Below, piece after piece: positions 23,029 to 27,677 of a DNA stretch of 27,677 nucleotides; positions within the stretch are counted from its first letter, which is position 1; each line of letters opens with the position of its first letter. This stretch comes from CAVQGZ01 sp964400785. Lineage in GTDB: Bacteria > Actinomycetota > Actinomycetes > Jiangellales > Jiangellaceae. The translations under genes and the position numbers were made by a program. The stretch covers positions 1-27,677 of the forward strand of contig CAYNWB010000031.1 in NCBI GenBank assembly GCA_964400785.1, given 5' to 3'. Below the pieces are notes generated by a model. That model did no database searches, had not been told where the DNA came from, and saw nothing but the letters and a program-made list of their open reading frames with translations.

Positions 23029-23120
23029 CCCGATGATCACGGCAGGTAGGTGAACCTGAGCTTGCCGATGCATCTGCACCTAGGCAGGGACCCCTTCGCC
23101 CACCTGCCGTGATCATCGGG
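23029..23120. repeat. Long inverted-repeat element between convergent genes
   Basis: CCCGATGATCACGGCAGGT (23029-23047) is repeated perfectly in inverse at 23102-23120, a 19-base-pair stem enclosing 54 bases. The interior includes smaller repeats, for example AGGTGAACCT and GATGCATC. It lies in the 207-base gap between the L,D-transpeptidase gene (plus) and the AlaX gene (minus), so it may end transcription from both sides or be a small dispersed element. No reading frame is present; the remainder of the gap is GC-rich with nothing else recognised. Confidence 0.8.
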
Positions 23121-23186
23121 GGTACAGGGGGACGGGGTGGGGCGGGGGGTCGTCCACTCCATCTACGCGGGCGGCGGACCTTCGGG

Positions 23187-23954
23187 TCAGTCGTGTACGC
23201 GTAGGCGGACGCGGCGGAAGCCGCGTCCCTTGTTCTCGATCTTGACCACCTCGATGCGCCCGATCTGCTTCGTGGACGCGACGTGGGTGCCCGCGTCGGC
23301 CTGCAGGTCGAGCCCCACGATGTCGACCAGCCGCACCACCTCGAGGTTCTGCGGCAGCAGGTCGGTCGCCGTGCGCAGCAGCGTCGGGATCGCGTACGCC
23401 TCGTCCCGCGGCAGCACCGACACCTCGATCGCGCGGTCGGCCACCACCTCGCGGTTGCAGGCCTCGGTCAGCGTCTCCTTCAGCCCGGACGGCACCTCGG
23501 TGAGGTTGAAGTCCATGCGCGCGATCCCCGGCTCCATGTTGCCCCCGGTCACCAGCGCCCCGAGGTCACGAAAGACGACCCCACCCAGCAGGTGCAGCGC
23601 CGAGTGCGTACGCATCAGCCACGTGCGCCGCTCGTCGTCCAACGCGCCTCGCACGGACGTACCCACCGGCGGCACCGGGTCGCCCTCGACAGGGACCAGC
23701 CGTACGTCGTCGTCCTTGCGCGCCCCGGCGATGCGGGTGACCACCCCGCCCCACAGCAGCACCCCGGAGTCCGGCGGCTGCCCCCCACCTCCGGGGTAGA
23801 ACGCCGACCGGTCGAGCACGATGCCGTCCTCCGACACGTCCAGGACGACCGCGTCCCACTCGCGCAGGGTCTGGTCGTCGAGCTCGAGCCGATGCGTACG
23901 TCCCTGGCGGTCGTGCGGCGGCAGTGGGCGACCGCCCGCAACGGGCCCTACCAC
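23187..23954 (-). CDS. AlaX-type alanyl-tRNA editing protein
   Basis: A 255-residue (from GTG 23954) free-standing editing domain related to the AlaRS editing region, which deacylates Ser- or Gly-tRNA-Ala. It has SAFYPGGGGQPPDSG near residue 50, the zinc motif HSALH (His117, His121) and a second metal site with DAGTH (Asp220, His224) followed by VASTKQIGRIEVVKIENKG. The Cys usual in the second motif (CxxxH) is Asp here. No ATG occurs near the conserved THRLELDD start. GTG at 23954 is in frame and overlaps the DUF2516 stop by 7 bases; CTG at 23924 is another option. Conserved sequence begins around residue 19, so the real start may be a little downstream. Confidence 0.85.
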   Translation of the reverse strand: MVGPVAGGRPLPPHDRQGRTHRLELDDQTLREWDAVVLDVSEDGIVLDRSAFYPGGGGQPPDSGVLLWGGVVTRIAGARKDDDVRLVPVEGDPVPPVGTSVRGALDDERRTWLMRTHSALHLLGGVVFRDLGALVTGGNMEPGIARMDFNLTEVPSGLKETLTEACNREVVADRAIEVSVLPRDEAYAIPTLLRTATDLLPQNLEVVRLVDIVGLDLQADAGTHVASTKQIGRIEVVKIENKGRGFRRVRLRVHD

Positions 23955-24280
23955 GGCCCGTACGGTCCCATGTTCTGCTGCGAGCCGCCGGCCCGGTACT
24001 GCTTGACCGCCGGACGGACGTCCACGAGGTACACCAGCGCAGCGACCACCCCGATCACGTTCAGGAACATCAGTGGGTTGAGCACCACGATGTTCACCGC
24101 GAGCGCCACCCCGGTGATGCCCAGCCACAGGCCTTTGGTGCGCTTGCCTGCGTAGGGAAACGCCTGCGAGTCGGTGCGCAGGGCGTCCACGAAGGCGAAC
24201 ACCTTGAGACCGAGGCCCGCCGCGAGCAGAGCCCACGACACGAGGCTCTGGAACGTCCCGAAGAGCTCAAGCATGTGCAC
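23948..24280 (-). CDS. DUF2516 family small membrane protein
   Basis: A 110-residue membrane protein with about three hydrophobic segments: residues 10-30 (LVSWALLAAGLGLKVFAFVDAL), 49-66 (GLWLGITGVALAVNIVVL) and 68-88 (PLMFLNVIGVVAALVYLVDV). The C-terminus is a short Gly/Tyr/Pro tail (GPYGPW). The strongly conserved FAFVDAL and VYLVDVRPAVK match DUF2516. GTG 24280 or ATG 24274 could start it; no clear ribosome site. It lies downstream of the HbhA-like gene with hairpins between, the same neighbour as in M. tuberculosis (Rv0475-Rv0476, recalled). Role unknown. Confidence 0.85.
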   Translation of the reverse strand: MHMLELFGTFQSLVSWALLAAGLGLKVFAFVDALRTDSQAFPYAGKRTKGLWLGITGVALAVNIVVLNPLMFLNVIGVVAALVYLVDVRPAVKQYRAGGSQQNMGPYGPW

Positions 24281-24299
24281 CAGCGTACGGGCGAGGACG

Positions 24300-24337
24300 C
24301 ATCGAGGCCCCCGGGAGACTTCCCGGGGGCCTCGATG
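24300..24337. terminator. Perfect 17-base-pair hairpin downstream of the HbhA-like gene
   Basis: CATCGAGGCCCCCGGGA and TCCCGGGGGCCTCGATG pair fully over a GACT loop. It lies upstream of the DUF2516 start and downstream (minus sense) of the HbhA-like gene. It has no T-tract but is strong enough to act as a terminator. Confidence 0.75.
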
Positions 24338-24351
24338 TGCTGCAAGATGTG

Positions 24352-24395
24352 CCTGCCGCCCCCGCCAGGGGTCAGCGCCTACCAGAGGCGGCAGG
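24352..24395. terminator. Hairpin in the HbhA-like gene 3' region
   Basis: CCTGCCGCC (24352-24360) pairs with GGCGGCAGG (24387-24395), nine base pairs with a 26-base loop. It is the middle one of three hairpins in a row. Confidence 0.4.
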
Positions 24396-24408
24396 GCTCA
24401 TCGGGTAG

Positions 24409-24438
24409 CCGGCGCGGGGGTCAGCGGGCCCGCGCCGG
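24409..24438. terminator. Hairpin directly after the HbhA-like gene
   Basis: CCGGCGCGGG and CCCGCGCCGG form a 10-base-pair stem over a 10-base loop, beginning 9 bases after the stop codon on the minus strand. There is no T-tract. Confidence 0.5.
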
Positions 24439-24446
24439 CCCCCAGC

Positions 24447-25058
24447 TCACTTGCCGACGGTCTCGGCGGCCTCTTCGACGGCCTCGACGACGGCCTCGGC
24501 GGCCTTGCGGGTCGACGTGGCCGCAGCCTTGCGGGCCTTGGTCGCCGACGCGGTGGCCTTCTTCGCGCTGGTCTGCGCGGCCTTGGTCTTGCTGGCAGCG
24601 GCCTTGACCTGCTTCTCGGCCTCGACGGTTGCCTCGGAGGTACGAATCTCGGTCACGAGCTTCTCACCGCGAGCGGTGTAGTCGCCGTAGACCTTCTTGG
24701 CGTCCTCGACGAGCTCGAGGTAGCGGGCCCGGACGTCGGCGGGCAGCGTCTCGACGCGCGCCGCGAGGTCGGACAGCATCTCGGACACGTTCTGGCGCAG
24801 CTCGGTCGGCAGCTCGGTGGCGTTCTCCTGGGCGTCGTGCGCACGGGTCGTGAACTCGTCGCGCAGGCTGTCGAACCGCTTCTGCAGGTCGTCGCGCATC
24901 GCGTTGGTGCTGGTCTCGACGTCCTTGAAGACGGTCTCGACGCGGGCCGGCACGTGGCGAGCCTCGTGCACGGCGGCGTCGGCCACACCGACGACGGCGT
25001 ACAGCGGGGCGGGCAGCTCGGCAGGGATACGGGTGGTGACAGTGTCGGTCACGGACAT
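24447..25058 (-). CDS. Heparin-binding hemagglutinin (HbhA)-like protein
   Basis: A 203-residue highly helical protein. Residues 1-30 include PLYAVVGVADAAV, a region that in HbhA touches the membrane. Residues 35-150 are a long coiled-coil stretch rich in Glu, Arg and Ala. The C-terminal part (about 150-190) is Lys/Ala-rich with KAAASKTKAAQTSAKKATAS-type repeats, the kind of tail that binds heparan sulfate in M. tuberculosis HbhA, and it ends in an acidic AEAVVEAVEEAAETVGK. No signal peptide is seen, as for HbhA. The ATG has AAGGAG about 6 bases upstream and starts 2 bases after the XRE gene stop. In a non-pathogen the role is probably surface or membrane organisation; adhesion is not implied. 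Confidence 0.8.
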   Translation of the reverse strand: MSVTDTVTTRIPAELPAPLYAVVGVADAAVHEARHVPARVETVFKDVETSTNAMRDDLQKRFDSLRDEFTTRAHDAQENATELPTELRQNVSEMLSDLAARVETLPADVRARYLELVEDAKKVYGDYTARGEKLVTEIRTSEATVEAEKQVKAAASKTKAAQTSAKKATASATKARKAAATSTRKAAEAVVEAVEEAAETVGK

Positions 25059-25060
25059 GG

Positions 25061-25510
25061 TTACTCCTTCGTGCTCACGTGCCCGGCGGGCACGTCGGTG
25101 GGGTGTGCGCCGAGATCGGCGCCGGACGATGGCTCGCCGTCGGCGTTCGCCGACGCGTCCTGCACTGCCGTGTTCTGCTCGACGAAGGCCGAGTAGATGT
25201 CGATCAGCGTCTGACGTTGACGAGCGGTGAGCGCCGGGTCGGCCTTGATGGCGGCCAACGTCTGCGCCACTGGTGCGGACGCCTCGTCGAGCAGTCCGGC
25301 CTGCACGTACAAGTGCTCGGCCGAGATCTGCAGAGCCGCGGCGATCTTGTTCAGCACCTCGGCGGACGGCTTGCGCAGCCCGCGCTCGACCTGCGACAGG
25401 TAGGGGTTGCTGACCCCGGCCTGCTCGGCCAGCTGACGCAGGGAGAGCTCTGCTCCCTTGCGCTGGTCGCGCAGGTACTCGCCGAGAGAGGCGACCCGGG
25501 ATGTGCTCAC
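25061..25510 (-). CDS. XRE-family transcriptional regulator (Rv0474-like)
   Basis: A 149-residue protein with an N-terminal HTH_3 domain (about 8-65): LGEYLRDQRKGAELSLRQLAEQAGVSNPYLSQVERGLRKPSAEVL. A helical middle and a disordered Ser/Gly/Asp tail follow. GTG at 25510 is selected since AGGAG lies 4 bases upstream and the protein begins right before the HTH; the frame extends to 25582 without such signals. It is coupled to the HbhA-like gene (2-base gap), the same pairing as recalled Rv0474-hbhA. It probably controls its own operon through the inverted repeat just upstream. Confidence 0.9.
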   Translation of the reverse strand: MSTSRVASLGEYLRDQRKGAELSLRQLAEQAGVSNPYLSQVERGLRKPSAEVLNKIAAALQISAEHLYVQAGLLDEASAPVAQTLAAIKADPALTARQRQTLIDIYSAFVEQNTAVQDASANADGEPSSGADLGAHPTDVPAGHVSTKE

Positions 25511-25514
25511 GTCT

Positions 25515-25544
25515 CCTAGTATGCTTGCTTCTGCTAGCAAGCGC
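25515..25544 (-). promoter_or_regulatory. Candidate promoter and operator of the XRE-HbhA operon
   Basis: On the minus strand TTGCGC and CATACT are 17 bases apart. The inverted repeat GCTTGC...GCAAGC (25523-25528 and 25537-25542) sits across the spacer, where a bound regulator would block polymerase. The -10 lies only about 7 bases from the GTG, so a leaderless transcript is possible, although an AGGAG is present. Confidence 0.45.
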
Positions 25545-25618
25545 AAGCCACGACGCGCTCTAGAGGCTAGAAATCTCAGCAATCATTGGGCATTCGCACC
25601 CTCGAATGCTTGCTGACA

Positions 25619-25658
25619 TACGACGAGGCCGCCCGGTCGCCCGGACGGCCTCGTCGTA
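25619..25658 (-). terminator. Terminator hairpin after the cold-shock gene
   Basis: TACGACGAGGCCG and CGGCCTCGTCGTA form a perfect 13-base-pair stem over a 14-base loop, 34 bases past the cold-shock stop on the minus strand. Another short hairpin, GGGTCGC/GCGACCC at 25664-25680, lies in between. No T-tract. Confidence 0.65.
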
Positions 25659-25691
25659 GGAATGGGTCGCGACGCGACCCGGCGTGTCAGG

Positions 25692-25892
25692 TCAGATGCG
25701 GCGAACCTGGTCTGCCTGCGGGCCCTTCGGACCCTGGGTGACCTCGAACTCGACGGCCTGGCCGTCCTCAAGGCTGCGGTAGCCGGAGCCCTGAATCGCG
25801 GAGTAGTGCACGAACAGGTCGGGCCCACCCTCCTGCTCGATGAAGCCGTACCCCTTCTCGGAGTTGAACCACTTGACGGTGCCCTGAGCCAT
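25692..25892 (-). CDS. Cold-shock protein (CspA family)
   Basis: A 66-residue single cold-shock domain that binds single-stranded RNA and DNA. The RNP1-type motif is KGYGFIE and the RNP2-type motif LFVHYSAI; it opens MAQGTVKWFNSEKG as usual and ends GPKGPQADQVRRI. Full length for the family (65-70). The ATG is preceded by AAGGAAGGA at good spacing. A leader of up to about 170 bases with hairpins lies upstream, consistent with post-transcriptional control as known for csp genes. One of probably several copies in the genome. Confidence 0.96.
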   Translation of the reverse strand: MAQGTVKWFNSEKGYGFIEQEGGPDLFVHYSAIQGSGYRSLEDGQAVEFEVTQGPKGPQADQVRRI

Positions 25893-25941
25893 GTATAGAT
25901 CCTTCCTTGGCTCGATCCCCCGGGCGGGGGGTCCCCGCGGT

Positions 25942-25985
25942 GCCCCAGTTCGGGGCTGACACCCGCGTCTTGCTCGTGCGGGTGT
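25942..25985 (-). promoter_or_regulatory. Structured 5' leader of the cold-shock gene
   Basis: Two hairpins: GCCCC/GGGGC (25942-25956) and ACACCCGC/GCGGGTGT (25959-25985). They lie 50-93 bases before the start codon. Long folded leaders control csp translation in other bacteria; temperature-sensing here is only inferred. Confidence 0.45.
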
Positions 25986-26065
25986 TACACCGTCGAGAAG
26001 CGCTTGAGACAGTGACCAGGGTAGGGCATCAGCGGCCGTTTGTGGGCATCGCGCACAACACAGGT

Positions 26066-26659
26066 TCAGGCGCGCCCGTACCAGGCCCGGCAGTCGGCGT
26101 ACGTGGGCAGCGCTCCGAGCGTCTGCGCCTGCGCGAACGACGGGGCCGCAGCGTCCTTCGGCGACAGCAGCGGCGGGACGTCCGCCGGCCAGGGCAGGTC
26201 GAGCCCGTCGGTCAGCGGGTGCAGCCCGTGCTCCCGCTCGGGCGCGTAGGGCTGCGAGCACAGGTACCCCACCGTCGCCTGCTCGCTGAGAGCCATGAAG
26301 GCGTGCCCGAGCCCCTCGGCGATGAAGACGGCCCTCCGCTCATCCGCGTCGAGCACCACGCTGTCGACGACCCCGAACGTCGGCGAGCCGACCCGCAGGT
26401 CGACGACCACGTCGAGAACCGAGCCGGCGAAGCAGGTGACGTACTTCGACTGACCCGGCGGGACGTCGGCGTAGTGGATGCCGCGCACGACCCCGCGCGC
26501 CGACACGGAGCAGTTGGCCTGCGCCAGGTCGAGGCGGTGCCCTGTTGCGTCCTCGAACTGCTCGCGCTTGAACCACTCCAGGAACGTCCCTCGGTCGTCC
26601 CGGTGCTGCACCGGCACGACCTCGAACGCGTCGACGACCGCGAGTGGACGTATCTGCAT
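26066..26659 (-). CDS. rfbC: dTDP-4-dehydrorhamnose 3,5-epimerase
   Basis: A 197-residue cupin-fold RmlC that epimerises dTDP-4-keto-6-deoxyglucose at C3 and C5 on the way to dTDP-L-rhamnose. Typical parts are DDRGTFLEWFKREQF, QANCSVSARGVVRGIHYA with the catalytic His, QSKYVTCFAGSVLDVVVDLRVGSPTFG, and IAEGLGHAFMALSE. ATG at 26659 begins MQIRPLAVVDAF and lies 11 bases after the rfbA stop, so the two are cotranscribed. The C-terminal region (after about 165) is the longer type seen in actinobacteria. In this group rhamnose links arabinogalactan-type or teichoic polymers to the wall, which is inferred. Confidence 0.94.
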   Translation of the reverse strand: MQIRPLAVVDAFEVVPVQHRDDRGTFLEWFKREQFEDATGHRLDLAQANCSVSARGVVRGIHYADVPPGQSKYVTCFAGSVLDVVVDLRVGSPTFGVVDSVVLDADERRAVFIAEGLGHAFMALSEQATVGYLCSQPYAPEREHGLHPLTDGLDLPWPADVPPLLSPKDAAAPSFAQAQTLGALPTYADCRAWYGRA

Positions 26660-26670
26660 GGCACCCAACG

Positions 26671-27552
26671 CTAGGCCGGGCCTGGGCCCCGGCTGCTCAG
26701 CAGCCGCACCAGGTAGTCGCCGTATCCACTCTTGAGCAGCGGTTGCGCCAGCGCCTCGAGCTCGGAGTCGCTGATCCAGCCGTTGCGCCAGGCGACCTCC
26801 TCGGGGCAGCCGATCTTGTAGCCCTGCCGGTCCTCGATCACGCGCACGAACTCGGCGGCCTGCACCAGGGTGGCGAACGTGCCGGTGTCGAGCCAGGCCG
26901 TGCCTCGCGGCAGCACGGTGACGGTCAGTCGCCCCTGCCGCAGGTACTCCTCGTGCACCGCGGTGATCTCGAGCTCTCCTCGGGCGCTGGGACGCACCGC
27001 CCGGGCGATCTCGACCACGTCGTTGTCGTAGAAGTACAGGCCGGGCACGGCGTAGCTGCTCTTCGGATGTGCCGGCTTCTCCTCGATCGAGAGCACCGCA
27101 CCCGATGAGTCGAACTCGACGACGCCGTACTCCGACGGGTTCGCCACGTGGTAGGCGAACACACGCCCGCCGCTGACGTCGGTGGACGAGCGCAGCTGCG
27201 TGCCCAGCCCGACGCCGTAGAAGATGTTGTCGCCGAGCACGAGCGACACCGACTGCTCGCCCACGAAGTCGGCGCCGATCACGAACGCCTGCGCCAGCCC
27301 CTCGGGACGAGGCTGTGCGGCGTAGTCCAGGCGCATGCCCCACCGCGAGCCGTCGCCGAGAAGGGCCCGAAACGCGTGCTGGTCCTGCGGCGTGGTGATG
27401 ATGAGCACCTCGCGGATGCCGGCGTTCATCAGAGTGACCAGCGGGTAGTAGATCATCGGCTTGTCGTAGACCGGCATGAGCTGCTTGCTCACCGCCTGCG
27501 TCACTGGCCACAGCCGTGACCCCGTTCCCCCTGCCAAGACGATGCCGCGCAC
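26671..27552 (-). CDS. rfbA: Glucose-1-phosphate thymidylyltransferase
   Basis: A 293-residue RmlA that makes dTDP-glucose from glucose 1-phosphate and dTTP. The nucleotide-binding start MRGIVLAGGTGSRLWPVTQ carries the GxGxRL pattern, then KQLMPVYDKPMIYYPL. Other conserved parts are LGDNIFYG, VANPSEYGVVEFD, SIEEKPAHPKS, AVPGLYFYDNDVV and RGTAWLDTGTFATLVQAAEFV. Length is the same as E. coli RmlA (292-293). The GTG/ATG region at 27552 begins exactly at the conserved N-terminus. It is divergent from rfbB with a 53-base gap and coupled to rfbC downstream. Confidence 0.96.
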   Translation of the reverse strand: MRGIVLAGGTGSRLWPVTQAVSKQLMPVYDKPMIYYPLVTLMNAGIREVLIITTPQDQHAFRALLGDGSRWGMRLDYAAQPRPEGLAQAFVIGADFVGEQSVSLVLGDNIFYGVGLGTQLRSSTDVSGGRVFAYHVANPSEYGVVEFDSSGAVLSIEEKPAHPKSSYAVPGLYFYDNDVVEIARAVRPSARGELEITAVHEEYLRQGRLTVTVLPRGTAWLDTGTFATLVQAAEFVRVIEDRQGYKIGCPEEVAWRNGWISDSELEALAQPLLKSGYGDYLVRLLSSRGPGPA

Positions 27553-27605
27553 GGCAGCGAGAGTAGAGGCACCGGAGGACCGCGTCGGCGTGGGACGATG
27601 CGCTG

Positions 27606-27677
27606 GTGCGCTACCTGGTGACCGGCGGAGCAGGCTTCATCGGCTCGCACTACGTCCGGTCGCTGCTGAACGGCACC
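27606..27677 (+). CDS. rfbB: dTDP-glucose 4,6-dehydratase, N-terminal 24 codons (cut by the window end)
   Basis: From the GTG at 27606 the frame reads MRYLVTGGAGFIGSHYVRSLLNG, the NAD-binding GxxGxxG start of an extended short-chain dehydrogenase. RmlB, the second step of dTDP-rhamnose synthesis, is the expected partner of the divergent rfbA and rfbC. The remainder is outside the window, so a different SDR-family sugar enzyme cannot be fully excluded. Confidence 0.85.
   Translation, partial: MRYLVTGGAGFIGSHYVRSLLNGT

Noticed and set aside
24447..25058. Histone-like (H1/Hc1-type) protein because of the Lys/Ala-rich tail
   Set aside because: The long coiled-coil N-terminal part and the XRE-HbhA-DUF2516 neighbourhood fit HbhA better.
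1..27677. CRISPR array, prophage, toxin-antitoxin pair or restriction-modification genes
   Set aside because: No regularly spaced direct repeats and no matching protein motifs were seen in any frame.

Overview
The window is high-GC DNA from a mycothiol-producing actinobacterium. MshA, CarD, SenX3/RegX3, an HbhA-like surface protein and an FDOR-type (possibly F420-linked) oxidoreductase all point to Actinomycetota. The overall style fits the Nocardioidaceae/Aeromicrobium area, but that placement is inference. Gene density is high, no gene-free stretch exceeds about 300 bases, and nearly everything is core chromosome. The only mobile DNA seen is a truncated IS3-family transposase at the left edge, next to a tRNA-Thr gene.

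Layout. Positions 1-2044 hold the IS3 remnant, tRNA-Thr(TGT), an App1/DUF2183 phosphatase and a two-CBS-domain protein, all on the minus strand. Positions 2151-8389 are a sugar-uptake locus: a LacI-type regulator (minus) divergent from a lipoprotein binding protein, two MalF/MalG-type permeases and a MalK/MsiK/UgpC-type ATPase. As read, the ATPase is broken by an apparent 23-base deletion inside its ABC signature. A DUF4032 gene follows (8488-9789).

Positions 9945-14506 are a tight minus-strand operon: carD - ispD - ispF - FDOR oxidoreductase - cysS - rlmB-like. ispD seems to start at CTG. Divergent from carD are a one-pass membrane protein and an LpqE-like lipoprotein. Next come senX3-regX3 (minus) and divergent phoU (plus), with a candidate PHO box between them. 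Then mshA - ybjN-like - gpmA (minus), a macro-domain protein (plus) and an L,D-transpeptidase lipoprotein (plus). Positions 23187-25510 carry an AlaX-type alanyl-tRNA editing protein, a DUF2516 membrane protein, the HbhA-like protein and an XRE regulator (all minus). The right edge has a cold-shock gene with a structured leader, dTDP-rhamnose genes rfbC and rfbA (minus) and the first 24 codons of rfbB (plus).

Functionally the window combines translation and RNA maintenance (tRNA-Thr, CysS, RlmB-like, AlaX), isoprenoid precursor synthesis (IspD, IspF), phosphate sensing (SenX3, RegX3, PhoU), thiol redox (MshA), cell-envelope building (L,D-transpeptidase, rhamnose, HbhA-like) and sugar import. 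Several blocks match recalled M. tuberculosis gene orders: carD/lpqE, mshA-ybjN-gpm1-senX3-regX3, and XRE-hbhA-DUF2516. I found no CRISPR array, prophage, defence system, biosynthetic cluster or clearly new multi-gene system. The most notable points are the broken ATPase, the CTG start of ispD, intergenic inverted repeats built on TGATCACG, and the candidate PHO box.
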